DNA of 64,000 nt from Ashinkailepas kermadecensis (lineage: Eukaryota; Arthropoda; Thecostraca; Neolepadidae): NCBI GenBank assembly GCA_034440615.1, contig JAOTOM010004301.1:124001-188000 (forward strand), read 5' to 3'. Both the position numbers and the translations under genes were made by a program. The notes under the pieces are model-generated. The model saw nothing but the letters and a program-made list of their open reading frames with translations. It had not been told where the DNA came from and did not search any database. Of the stretch, positions 25,451 through 38,460 are shown piece after piece. Within the stretch, counting starts at the first letter, position 1, and each line of letters begins with the position of its first letter.

Positions 25451-26068
25451 AAGTTGACTTACTAATTGTCAGAAGCAAGACACCATCTACATGAGATTTT
25501 AGACATGGAAAGATTGTCAACAAATCCTCACAACGAGTATAAACAGCCAAATTGTCACCGCAGTTAAACAGCAACTTTCCACGGGCCCTTTTCGATACGC
25601 CATCAGCAAACACATCTATACCCGAAGACATACAGTATATGCATGTCATCAACCAGACGCCTAAGAATGACTGATCATGCATACAGCTTCACATTCCGCG
25701 ACAAACAAAGTACAATATTAATAACATGGTCAGCATTGGATCTGCACGATATTGGGGTATGCAGTAAGCAAAAATGGAAGGCTCGATTTTGTGCTGCGTG
25801 GCAGCACCACCGAGAGGGTTCACTACCTCGAAATTGTCGAAGTGATGGAAATGTACAGAATAACTTGTTCTCTTGGCTGGTGGGCACTACCATTAAATAC
25901 GTCCTTGTACAGGCACCTGTTTTCGACAGTTCTCTCACCAAATATGTGATTTTTTTTTGTCAGTTGAGGAAGCTTTGCAATTTCTTTCAGCTCTTGAAGG
26001 ATTGACACATACTGGTAGGTATGACTTGGATGCTCAGCTCCACCGACACCCATTAGTCCCTTAGCCAT
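25451..26068 (-). pseudogene. Possible decayed coding remnant, unrecognised
   Basis: Three overlapping minus-strand frames look more protein-like than their surroundings but are out of frame with one another: one ends QYVSILQELKEIAKLPQLTK, the next contains HFCLLHTPISCRSNADHVIN, and the third GIDVFADGVSKRARGKLLFN. They could be pieces of one frameshifted transposon or host gene. I cannot assign a family. Confidence 0.25.
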
Positions 26069-26460
26069 ATATTTATGAAGTGGTTTTCAGACCATTTTTC
26101 CTGGAATGATGCGAAATGAGTACAAATAAAATCACATTCGATGTATCCCACAGGTTCATCGAAGAGCTGTGCGTGAGTTTTGTCGAAGTGTTCGAGCTGG
26201 TAGTTTGCAATGTTTTGGCACGGACCTACGCCTGAATGCCGAAAGCACGTCGGTGAGTCTGTAGAACGTTTGAATCGTGGTGAATGCTTGATATTCGAGT
26301 ATAATGATCTGCACGTGCTCTAACTCCTTGATATGAAAAAGAAACCGTTCTTGAGTAAGATGCCCTTGAATAGCATATAGTTTTGCACGACTCAATAAAT
26401 ATATTGCCATGGGCAGTCGGATGGTCGAATATTACGTGCTCATAATTTCTTGTCATTTTC
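26069..26460. other. Leader/intron candidate before the piggyBac frame
   Basis: AT-rich unique sequence ending in CTTGTCATTTTCAG (to 26460), a good splice acceptor just before the acidic N-terminus of the piggyBac transposase. No left piggyBac terminus was found here. Confidence 0.4.
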
Positions 26461-28178
26461 AGGCATGGAAGGTCGCTTGATCTCCTAGACCAAGATGAAG
26501 AGGACGGGGAGGGCGCCGCCGCCATCTTCATCTGTCCCCCTGACGTCCGCGAGGACAGCAATGATGATTCGGGGATGAGGACGGGTTGCGGGACGGTAGA
26601 CAACCTCAACCGAAACCTTCTCCAAGTGGAAGCTGAGTTCGTCCGCGGTGGAGAAGACCCCGACGAGGATGAAAAAGTTGATGATGCCTCAGAGGGCTAC
26701 ACGTGGGGGAAGCGGGGGTGGCTTCGTTCATCAAGGAGCGAGTGGAGAAGTGTTCCTACCCTCCGCAAGACGTCTCCAATATGACGTCTGTCCAAGTGTT
26801 TGAATTCTTATTTGATGACGCCTTCTACCACCACCTTCTGCACGAAATCCGTCGGTGCACGCAGTGGAGTGGAAAGCATGTCCTGGAGCCGTCAGTTGCC
26901 GAGCTGAAAGCCGTCATTGCAATCCATTTCTTCTCGGGATATCATCGTGTCCCAGCCCGCTGTGACTACTGGTCTGTCGATCCGGACCTGCACGTTGAAT
27001 TCGTGGCCCGAGTCATTTCGCGAAACCGCTTCGACGCCATCCTCTCGGTTCTCCACTTCACCGACAACGAACAGCTCAACCGCGACGACAAGATGGCCAA
27101 GCTCCGTCCCCTCATTGACGCCATCCAGGACAAGTTCATACAGGGGTTCCAGAGGACTGCGTCCGACACAGACCTTGACGTGGACAAGAGCATGATCCCC
27201 TATTATGGTCGCCATGGCTGCAAGCAGTTCCTGCGAGGGAAGCCCATACGGTTTGGATTCAAGGCATGGTGCCTGAACTGCCCGGACGGGTACCTCCTGG
27301 CGTATCAGGGGGCGGGTGGGACTGTCAAGCGTCCAGAGTACGACGCCGCCTTTGGGAAGTGCGGAGCGGCGGTGAAGATCTTCCTCGACAAGATGCTGAG
27401 GGAGATGTGTCGGGATTCGCTTCACGTCTTCACGGACAACTTCTTCACTGGCTTCTCCTTGATGAAGGCGCTTAAAGAGGAAGGCATTGGCTCCACCGGG
27501 GCCATCCGCCAGAACCGACTCCGAGGATGTCCTCTCAAGTCTGTGGCGTCGATGAAGAAGGCCCCGGGGATCCCGTATTCGTCGCGGTAGATATCAACAT
27601 TGGGGTCAACGCCACACACTGGAAGGACAACTCCGCTGTTACTGTAGCGTCAACGGTGTACGGCTCGAAGCCCACGAACGTGGTCCAGCGGTGGTCGCGG
27701 AAGGAGAAGAAGCACGTCAATGTATCTCAGCCGAATCTCATCAATGAGTATAACTGTGCGATGGGCGGAACAGATCGCATGGACCAAAACATCGGGTGCT
27801 ACCGGATCGGAATCCGACAGAGGAAGTTCTGGAAGTCCATCTACAACTGGAGCATCGGAGCTGCCATGCAGAACGCCTTGCTGATCCACCGCCGCCACCA
27901 TCCCGGAGAGACCCAGCTGGACTTCATTCAAACCGTCGTTAGGTGCTACATGGCAGACAGCGTCAAGCCGCCTTCCGGACGCCCAAGCTCCTCGTCGGCC
28001 GTTGCCCGGTCCAACAGGACATCCGTTTCCACGGGGCCAACCGCCTCGTGGTCCCTCTCGTGAAGCAAGGGACATGTGCCAACAAGTCGAGGTGCAAAGG
28101 CCACCCAAAAACAGGATGCCAGAAGTGCCAGGCCCGCCTCTGCGTTGGATGTTTCGTTTCGTTCCATACCGGATAAGC
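26461..28178 (+). pseudogene. piggyBac-type (PGBD) transposase, frameshifted
   Basis: This is a cut-and-paste DDD transposase of the piggyBac family in at least four frame segments. (1) 26461-26690: acidic N-terminus (SLDLLDQDEEDGEGAA) and TVDNLNRNLLQVEAEFV, after a splice-acceptor-like CAG. (2) 26703-27590: the main domain with SVQVFEFLFDD, YWSVDP and HFTDNEQLNRDDKMAKLRP. It carries the first catalytic Asp in the LDVDKSMIPYYGRHG region and the second in HVFTDNFFTGFSLMKAL. (3) About 27560-27985: the third Asp in NCAMGGTDRMDQNIGCYR. (4) To 28176: a Cys-rich C-terminal domain, CANKSRCKGH then CQKCQARLCVGCF-x3-H. All three catalytic Asp are still visible, so decay is by frameshift rather than loss of the core. 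It is probably inactive and moderately old. Confidence 0.92.
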
Positions 28179-28256
28179 GTCCTACAGGACATACGCTTCG
28201 ATGAGGCCAACTACATCGTGGTCCTCCACGCCAAGCAGGGGGTTGTATGTTCCCAT
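28009..28256 (+). repeat. Tandem partial duplication of the piggyBac C-terminal region
   Basis: 28009-28085 and 28179-28256 are diverged copies, roughly 70% alike by eye, offset by 170 bp. Both read as a DIRF-x2-AN-x3-VV pattern, the segment just before the Cys-rich domain. The second copy stops before the cysteines and ends near 28288. It may instead mark a chimera of two related elements. Confidence 0.6.
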
Positions 28257-28487
28257 GGAACTTATGGGAAGTCCATAAATATATTCTAGTGGTGTTTCTC
28301 CGATTTTTTCTTTGGGATATACGTTTGTTGTTCATCGGTTGCTGTGGGCACGGCTTCTTCTGTCCCATAGTTAATTTTCGACCATGCGAGCTCCCATAGC
28401 CATATTCATATTGACCCATACAGAGCCGCAACGAAGGGATATAGGGCTCCGCATATATAGGCAACTTTTTGTCTTATTTATGAATAT

Positions 28488-28550
28488 AATAAATGCAGCA
28501 TCAGACTTGAACAAATATCACGGGTTCTAAGTTCGGCACTAACGGGTTAA
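28488..28550 (+). mobile_element. piggyBac right terminus with polyadenylation signal
   Basis: AATAAA at 28488-28493 follows the transposase. The sequence then ends GGCACTAACGGGTTAA, whose reverse complement TTAACCCGTTAGTGCC has the layout of piggyBac ends: a TTAA target followed by CCC. TTAA at 28547-28550 would be the right target duplication. A matching left end was not found upstream, so the left boundary is lost or too diverged. Confidence 0.7.
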
Positions 28551-28615
28551 CCGTTAACCGTTTCTGGTTAACCGTTTCTGGTTAACCGTTTCTGGTTAAC
28601 CGTTTCTGGTTCGAC
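28547..28615. repeat. 14 bp minisatellite GGTTAACCGTTTCT
   Basis: About four to five head-to-tail units, each holding the palindrome GGTTAACC and therefore a TTAA, directly adjoining the piggyBac right end. The element appears to have landed in one of these TTAA sites. Confidence 0.9.
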
Positions 28616-30615
28616 AAATGGTAACTCATCTTCAATAAACCGTTTGAACTGAAGTTACTCTGAAACTTATTGAAAGCGCCATTGATCGGCAATGACTTGA
28701 CATCACAACTTGGTTGCCCAGATGCAATAATATTCGTAGTTCTAACTTCGTGAATAGCTCAAACGACAATTTTTTTCTACCTGATTTGCAACATCTGTAT
28801 ATACAGATTCTGGTAGGTGATGATCACGCGGCAAATTCACAAACGATGCAACTGTATACTGACCAGGACGGTCAACTTGATATTGATTCCCAAGAACGCT
28901 GCCCTAGTCATCTATAACATGCAGGGCTCTATCATCACTTTATAGCTGATCAGCTTGTTCAGTCACACAGTTATAAATTATTCGTGAAATATGGTAGAAT
29001 ATATCACTTTCTGAACACAGAATCAACATCCCTCCCAACGAAGCATCGACACCGTGCTTCGTGATGAACCTTTATGAAGCCTTCATATTTAATTTCGCAC
29101 ATAATCGTGTTGATAATAAGCATGCTTGTTATCATCATTTCGGATTGTGATGCACGAATATCTCTTAGCCCAATTCCAGGTAAGATGATGGATTATCTAT
29201 GACATGATCTGTTATATAAATTAGTTAATAAGGATAAGTATTTTGTATTGCTATTGCTAAAATAGTTATCCCAAAATTAAGTACCTCCAAATAAGGGAAA
29301 AAAGGTGTACGTATGAGTACGCTGTTGCATCAAAATTGTGACTGAAGAACGTATAAGTTATGCTAGGCGACATTGTTTCTATGGCGAATTTTGCCATCCT
29401 ACTTTACTTGTTTCAACATCTCACACCTGATGAAAAACCATTATTTTAACACTGCAGTCACAGATTCAACTTGATCATGATGCCGAGTACTCCTGAGATC
29501 ATCTACAGCATTCAAATCTGCATTATTAATTCTTGGCGACCAACTTCATTTTCAACATTATGCATAGATATAACATGACGACGCCAAGCCTGAATATTCA
29601 TGAACTTCTTCTTACAAAATGGACAGATAAGCCAAAAATATGGGTCTTCTTTATGTCACTTTACGTGTTTCAGGACAATTATTTTTTTAAAAATCGAATG
29701 GACAATTAGGGCAAGACAGAAGAAATTGATTGGGATCCTGGAAGAAATTTGTACACATCAAACCTTTGATACATACCACATGCAGAAACATGGGACCCTG
29801 TGTGAAGATCCGTATTTGTACATTGTCTACTGTGCACTACATATGGATGCTTAGTAGAGTGGAGTTTAAAAAACTTAGAACTTAGAAAATGAAAACCGAC
29901 AAGCTTGTCTTGGTGCACCGACATGCTTGAAGCTAGGACAAGGTGTTTTTACTACGTTTAAATGTGGCCTGCTATTCCAGACTGGACCTTTTCAAATCCA
30001 TGTTTGTAGGGCCAATTTATCCATACTGAACAACACCATAGCAATGAGATCCTAATCAGCATGACTAATCGGAAAGCTGCGAAGACTAAAATATCCCATC
30101 ATATAGGATTACAGCTCGCCATGTTTCGCATATTAGTATATCCACATGAAATCCTTTTCACCATGATTAATTTACAGGTCCGAAACCAAAAACATAGCAT
30201 ACAGGACTAAAGCTAGCCATGGTATTCAGTTCCAGCTTCTCAGGTACAAAGGTGACCTAGGCCAAGCACTCACGTATTTACACAAATCTTGAATGGTGAT
30301 AGCACTGATTAAAAGGAACTAATGGTGGCAGTGATGGGTTGGTTGTGACTAATTTCCTCAATGCATGATGCTGTTTCAAGATTGTCCTTCCAGTCAATGT
30401 ATTCATTAACGGTCCGTACTACTTGAGTTTTATGCTTGGTAGATTCCAGCTAGCACCAAATCCACTTAATATTGATGATTGTAATATAAATATTAAAATG
30501 GCGCAACCACCGGTCGTAGGATGGACAGTCTGACCATGAAATAGGGGTTGTAGTAATGTGTAGTTTGAAAAATGAAGCATATTGAGTTTTGAGTTGTTAT
30601 TATAATGGTGACAAT
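28616..30615. other. AT-rich unique region, no gene
   Basis: A 2 kb AT-rich stretch with frames under 85 codons. No repeat, RNA gene or transposon end that I could support. Confidence 0.45.
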
Positions 30616-30617
30616 CT

Positions 30618-30728
30618 TGCATATGGTGTGTCGTCTGTTACATATGGTGTGTCGTGTGTTACATATGGTGTGTCGTGTGTTACATATGATGTGTCGTGTG
30701 CTACAAATGGTGTGTCGTGTGTTACAAA
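30618..30728. repeat. 21 bp minisatellite (ACATATGGTGTGTCGTGTGTT)
   Basis: Five to six units of 21 bp with the conserved core CATATGGTGTGTCGTGTGTT. The last units carry ACAAATGG. Confidence 0.93.
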
Positions 30729-31020
30729 TTAGTCAAGGCTAAATGAATCAAATCTTGCACAGGGCTGCAATTTTGTTTTCTTTGGATTATGAATGAAGTA
30801 TGAAGCCATGCAATTTAAGAGGTGATTGTTTTAATATTACACTGTGAACTATAAAAGTCCAACGATAGATAAATAATCGGTTTCTGACAGTTGCTTTTAC
30901 CTTGCATTTCCGTTCAATGAAATTGATGAAAATGATGTACATTGCTATGATTGGAATGTCATAGTATCCTATTTTCTCATCATATGGTATATCCCTTATA
31001 TGCTTAACCCAATAAGCTGT
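30729..31020. other. AT-rich unique spacer
   Basis: Unique sequence before the inverted duplication. Nothing recognised. Confidence 0.4.
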
Positions 31021-32402
31021 AGAACTACCTCTTCCTCCTGTGGTCCCGCCTCTACCTCCTGTGGACCCACCTCTACCTCCTGTTAACCCAGCTGTGAACC
31101 CACCCCTGCCTCCTGTGGACCCACCTCTTTCTCCTGCTAACCCAGCTGTGAACCACCCCTGCCTCCTGTGGACCCACCTCTTTCTCCAGTGGACCCACCT
31201 CTACCTCCTGTTGATTCATCTGTGAACCCATCCATGCCTCCTGTGGACCCACCTCTACCTCCAGTGGCCCCACCTCTACCTCCTGTGGACCCACCTTCTT
31301 CCTCCTGTGGACCCACCTCTGCCCCCTGTGGATCCGCTTCTACCTCCTGTGAATCCACCAGTCCCTCCTGTTGACTTACATCTGCATCCTGGGAACTCAC
31401 ATCTGGCTTCTGTGGACCCACTGGTTCTGCCGTCGCGGTCTGCGCCCCAGAAGTAATGTACCTGTCAGGCGGACGACGGCGCCATTCCGACTCCGTCACT
31501 GCTGCTGTCACCGGCACACTTCCGGACCTCAGTCCGACCGGCCACCAGTCGGCGCTGATCTTGTCGGGTGTGTCGAGTGCGTGTTGAATGTACGTCGGGT
31601 GTGTCAGCTGTGTGCTGGGTATGTGTCGATGTGTCAAGTGTGTACCAGATGCGAGCCGAGTGTGTGCCAGGTGTATGCCGAGTGTGTGTCGGTGTGCCAA
31701 GTGCAGTATGTGGGGAATGACGAGCAGAGGTGCACAAACCGTCAAGAATGTTACCTACAAGCATTGAAACCCATAAATCTGTCACATTTCGAAACTTTCA
31801 GATTTTATCTAACCTACCCCAATAGCACAGGTCCCCCAAAACGGTATAGCACAGGTCTCCAATAGCACAGCTCGCCGCAATCGAACCCTATCAACTGTCA
31901 CGGCGCATCTGTGACAGCCTGCTGCGCCATGGTTCAGCCTAATGGAGCTGGCTGCGTGCAGCCGATATTGTGCATCGGGATCTGTTCAAAAAGAGTTAGC
32001 GCTGCCAAATGTCCTGTTCCGAAATTGCAGTGATAACTTACCGAAATATAAGCGAATAGGTTGTGAATTAACCAAATATGAACTGTACATGAAATATTTG
32101 TGCATTAAAATGTCTTTCCTGAAGTGATATATCTTCTTTATGTGGTGAATACTTTTCCTTCTTCAAATAATGATTATCTATCACAATAACGGCAAAGTTT
32201 CAGCCAATATCTGTCACCTACGCTGGTAGGCGAGTTGGCAGGTTTGTGCACCTCTGATGACGAGTCTGACGGTGTGTGGAATGCATGAGTGTATGGAGTG
32301 TGTCAATCGGACCGATTGTGTGGAGTGAATCGAGTGTGTCAGTGTGTTGGCACATCGGTGTGTGCCAATCAATCAACCAATCATTTAATCTGCGGTAACA
32401 CT

Positions 32403-32415
<13 letters not shown>
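31021..32415. repeat. Large inverted duplication, arm 1 (contains a hAT-like insertion)
   Basis: The reverse complement of this segment recurs at 34951-35785. The outer part (31021-31380) is a 21 bp Pro-rich-looking minisatellite (CCTCCTGTGGACCCACCTCT core). The middle (31390-31590) is complex sequence including the word CCGGCCACCAGTCGGCGCTG. The inner part (31590-31724 and 32257-32405) is a degenerate GTGTGTC repeat plus unique sequence ending ATCTGCGGTAACACTTTC at the CT microsatellite. Arm identity is high, above 90% by eye in the middle, so the duplication is fairly recent. The 31725-32256 insertion is absent from arm 2. Confidence 0.93.
31725..32256. mobile_element. hAT-like non-autonomous transposon, 532 bp, complete
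   Basis: Perfect 16 bp terminal inverted repeats: CAGAGGTGCACAAACC at 31725-31740 and its exact reverse complement at 32241-32256. The 8 bp sequence ATGACGAG lies on both sides (31717-31724 and 32257-32264). An 8 bp target duplication with CAGAGGTG ends is the signature of the hAT superfamily. The other duplication arm has the site once (35098-35105, reverse strand), which shows the empty site directly. The interior has no transposase frame; ATAGCACAG recurs three times at 31829-31878. It must be mobilised in trans if at all. Confidence 0.93.
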
Positions 32416-33170
<755 letters not shown>

Positions 33171-34950
33171 GACTCTCAGAGACTCTGCTCTCTCAGTCTC
33201 TCTGTCCGAGTCTGTCCTGTCCTTTCAGTGACTCTGAGCTTCTCCTCATGATTCTTCAGTTGTTTTAATTTCTTCTCCCCATCCCCTTGAGAGTTTTGAT
33301 CATTCACTAGGCTCAGAGTGTCATTTGGTCGGCAGTGAGTGAGTGAATTTATAATTTGCATGCGGCCATGTGCTTCCGATGCCGCCTTCGGCCGTCGTGA
33401 CGTCTTTTTCTGGAGTTGGTGACCATCTGGCATTTTCCACGCTCGGGGGTCGCTGACTTCAAGGTCGACCAGACTTTCTCTCCTGTTTTGTTTGTCTGCG
33501 CAGGTGCGCGCCAATCGGGTCCGTCTGTTCGGCTGTTTCTTCAAAGCATGTCAGGGAAGACTGGTGGCCGTGATCTGGTCCGACGTCGTGCGGCCCTGTC
33601 GGCTTGCAAGATCGAAAATTGTGTGGCAAAGGAATGTAAGCCTCCTTGCAAAAGCACACCAGTGCCACGAGACCGCATGAGGGCGTCAAGAACAGGCTGG
33701 GGCCAAAAAACGACATGATACTAAAAAGGTATCGGGTGTTCGAAAACACACCGGCACCTAAAAAAACGCCGATGCACAAAAACCAACACAACCCTAACAA
33801 GAACAGGGGTTTCAAAAACCCGCCGAGCTCATCACATAAATGGGCTGGAGCCCTAAAACACATCAGTAGACGAAGAGAAACGCAACGTGTCCAAAAAAAG
33901 AACGAGACAGGGCCTTGTTTCTGTAGCCACCTAGGGAGCATATGTAACCAAAGAGATGAGATGCATGGAAGTTCAGCAGGTATCCGGATTTCTTATCCAC
34001 CAGAAAACATGGGAAAAAGAGAACTAATCATCGACTTAGAGTAATCGAAGTTTTCCCAGCGAACCCTAATGCGAATCATTCCATCACGTAAAATATGGCG
34101 CAAGACTATCATGTGGCAGCAATTAGCAAAATGTAGGAGGCTAAGCAGGAACGGCAGAATCGCACGAAGTGTGGCGAATGCGTCTAATGCGCAAGGCGGG
34201 TGTAAACGTGCACGACCGTTGGCGTTGTGGCGACCTGGCGTTATGAACTGGAATACCTAAAATTGGGAAATGTTCCATTTTTAAGTGATTTGTACAGGTG
34301 TAAGTTCAGCAGTGTGGGGTGACTCATCAAGGGATACAAAAAAACCTTCGAACAGGGTGGGTGGGAGTCAGAGTAGACGTCCGGTATCTCAGAAACGATG
34401 GTAGTAGATTGAGCTCCCCCAAAGGACAATTAAGTTGGACACTAATTATTGTGTTTAAAAAAATGGGCCCCATGGAAAAATAGTGGTCGAACTCAGGTGC
34501 CTTTGAAACAAAAACAGTGGTAGGTTGGGCACCCTCCAAATCCGTTGTCCCCCTCCCCTGATGCAAATCCTTGGCACGCCACTGGACTGGTAGGGGGCGG
34601 TGAGGTAGGGATGGGCTGGGCAGGCACCAAAATATGCCCCCCTCCCCAAACCGATGTGCTAGATCCGCCAGTGCCCATACGCAAATACATGCAGTACAGT
34701 CAAATAACACCGTCTAAAACAACATGCTGAGCAGTGGCAAGAATTTAAAGTAAAGTGGAATGTCACCCAGAGAGGCTATAAGAAAAGGTTGGGTAGGTAG
34801 CGCAGATGTTTGTTCGTCTTCAGAAGGTATTCCGAATTTTGACACAAGAATAGAGCGCATATTTTTAGTTGTAAGTTGTGGAAGATGAGCTTCCCAAGCT
34901 GTCCTTTATCACGCCACCGTGACACAAATTGACGCATGACAAACGGAAAA
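33171..34950. other. Spacer of the inverted duplication, no gene recognised
   Basis: Complex sequence between the two arms. The longest frame is 160 codons (33459-33941, minus) with no family motif. It carries GATCCGCCAGTG (34662-34673), the inverse of the word at 21003. Nothing links it convincingly to a transposase. Confidence 0.4.
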
Positions 34951-35785
34951 GAGAGGGAAAGTGCTACCGCAGATTAAATGATTGGTTGATTGATTGGCAC
35001 ACACTGATGTGCCAACACACTGACACACTCGATTCACTCCACACAATCGGTCCGATTGACACACTCCATACACTCATGCATTCCACACACCGTCAGACTC
35101 GTCATTCCCAACATACTGCACTTGGCACACCGACACACACTCGGCATACACCTGGCACACACTCGGCTCGCATCTGGTACACACTTGACACATCGACACA
35201 CACTCGGCACACAGCTGACACACCCGACGTACATTCAACACGCACTCAACACACCCGACAAGATCAGCGCCGACTGGTGGCCGGTCGGACTGAGGCCGGA
35301 AGTGTGCCGGTGACAGCAGCAGTGACGGAGTCGGAATGGCGCCGTCGTCCGCCTGACAGCTACATTACTTCTGGAGCGCAGACCGCGACGGCAGCACCAG
35401 TGGGTCCACAGAAGCCAGATGTGAGTTCCCAGGATGCAGATGTAAGTCAACAGGAGGGACTGGTGGATCCACAGGAGGTAGAAGCGGATCCACAGGGGCA
35501 GAGGTGGGTCCACAGGAGGTAGAGGTGGGTCCACAGGAGGAAGAGGTGGCGCCACTGGAGGAAGAGGTGGGTCCACAGGAGGCATGGATGGGTTCACAGC
35601 TGAATCAACAGGAGGTAGAGGTGGGTCCACTGGAGAAAGAGGTGGGTCCACAGGAGGCAGGGGTGGGTCCACTGGAGGAAGAGGTGGGTCCACAGGTGGG
35701 TTCACAGGAGGTAGAAGTGGATCCACAGAAAGCACAGATGGGTCAACATGAGTTAGAGGCGGGTCCACAGAAGGTTGAGGTCTGA
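34951..35785. repeat. Large inverted duplication, arm 2 (empty site)
   Basis: Reverse complement of arm 1 without the hAT insertion. It contains the GGGTCCACAGGAGGTAGAGG minisatellite (35460-35770), the CCGACTGGTGGCCGGTCGGA middle segment, and the degenerate GACACAC repeat (35100-35260). It ends at 34951 in GAGAGGGAAAGTGC, the short CT-type seed corresponding to the expanded microsatellite of arm 1. Confidence 0.93.
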
Positions 35786-35905
35786 AGAGTACGAGCGAGG
35801 CGAAGAAAGTGAGATGAAGAAGTCTCTGCTTTCACAATTGTCACGGCTTCTTCCCCAGCTTTGGATTACATTCTACACCGGTCGCAATTTGACGAGCTCG
35901 GTAGT
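35786..35905. other. Short unique spacer
   Basis: Unique sequence between the inverted duplication and the LINE 3' fragment. Confidence 0.4.
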
Positions 35906-36198
35906 CATAAAGTCATAAAGTGTTAAGGCTTAATAAGAGTCACAGGGGCCCATCTGGTTTAAGCCTATATAGAAAAGATACCAGAAAATTACATGCTATC
36001 ACACCAATCAATCCATTATCTCAAGTTCCTAGGGAGCTATATATTCCAGCCTATCTAGCACCATTCACCTGGTATTGCATAGCACACTCCTCAACAATTA
36101 CAAACTCCTCCAATCATACCCATTGCGCTACCATAGCCAATCTCATCAGTATCATATCCCGAAGGAAGGTGCTGAATCCACTGCTAGGTACACCCTAT
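35906..36198 (-). mobile_element. CR1-like LINE 3' end, severely 5'-truncated copy
   Basis: Read on the minus strand, it ends in ACACTTTATGACTTTATGAC (about 35905-35925), an 8 bp ACTTTATG tail of the sort that terminates CR1-type LINEs. Its last 80 bp match those of the neighbouring larger copy (about 36199-36278; shared CTTAATAAGAG, GGGCCCA and GATACCA). The upstream part is weakly similar to the other copy's 3' UTR. Taken as a 5'-truncated insertion beside, or into, the longer copy. Confidence 0.55.
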
Positions 36199-36521
36199 AT
36201 AAAGTTATAAAGTGTTCAAGACTTAATAAGAGACCCAAGGGCCCACCCAGCTAAGTCCGTAAATGGAAGATACCATAAGCCTGGTAAAAAGACCCACCCC
36301 AACCATCACCACATCCTAAAGAAACCACCCACGAACATCCCACACACATATCAATGCCTATCTACCCTAGCTATGTAGCCCTATTCCCTTGATCCCTCTT
36401 AACAAATGTGGATTGAACGCCTTACCAATAATTTTCCAAATGCATCCATTCCTGCTTAAAGGGGTCTGTGCCGTCCACACTTACTTAACATAATTCTCAC
36501 CCCATCCATCACAAATTAGAA

Positions 36522-37490
<969 letters not shown>

Positions 37491-37495
37491 TGGAC

Positions 37496-38420
37496 AGAGA
37501 GCGAAATAGTCGCCCACTTATCTATGAGCGAGTGAGACAAATGGATCCTCTTGTTATGATAACGGAAAGGCTGAAAAAAACAACACTTCTCTCGTTATAT
37601 GCGCAAATAGTTTCCTTTTCCGTTGTGTATTTTCCCACGTCATGTGCCGTGACATATGCTATCTCACACTACTAAATGGGAAATGGGCGTCGGGACGGCT
37701 CATTGGCATTCGGAGGTTTTTCCCCAGAAGATTTCTTCTTACTCATGGGAGACATTTAAAGGTTTCAGTTGTTGGATTTTAACATATTTTATGCATTTTT
37801 TGGAAAATTGTAGCTAGCCACCGTCAATAATTCGTAACATATGGCTTTTTGTACATTCTGTCCGACGACTTTTGTGCAAAATGCGCATACACTCGCGACA
37901 TAGACTCTGGCGACATACGCTATAACTCTAGCTTTTGACCATCGATGTTCAATCACTCAACTACACTGCTAACTTACAGAACTGCTAAAACCATGCGCAC
38001 ACTTTGCTTCCAGGTTCAGTCGCGCAGGTACATGTTCACTTGTGGATTCCATGATGAAATATACTGTCCCTTTGACGGTGCACTCAGTCAGCCAGGTGAA
38101 TGCTGGGGACGGTGGCGGGCTGTGGTGGGGAAACGTTCGCCCACGACACTGAGCCAACACATCGCAGGTGGGGGAGAACATTGTCGGCCTTGTTGGGCTG
38201 CTGCACCTCTAAGCTTGCACCTCTTCTCCTCAAGGTGGCCGCGGGCGAGGAACCTGTCAGCTGATCGGTACGGACAGAGGGGTTCTACCGGGAGACCGGC
38301 GCAGATCGAGTCCGCTCTGGCCGCGTTGCGCACGAGTGTAGAACGTGACGTGGCGCGGTGGGATGGGAATCGGTGATGTGTGCGAAATGACGGGTGGTGT
38401 GACACTGGATTAGGCACTCT
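37496..38420. other. Unique region, no gene recognised
   Basis: Includes a moderately GC-rich part (38090-38380) with frames up to 189 codons on the minus strand, the longest of which reads into the heptad repeat. No family motif. Confidence 0.4.
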
Positions 38421-38460
38421 GTGTATTGGAATCTCACCAGTCACTGCTCCAGTGTCACCA

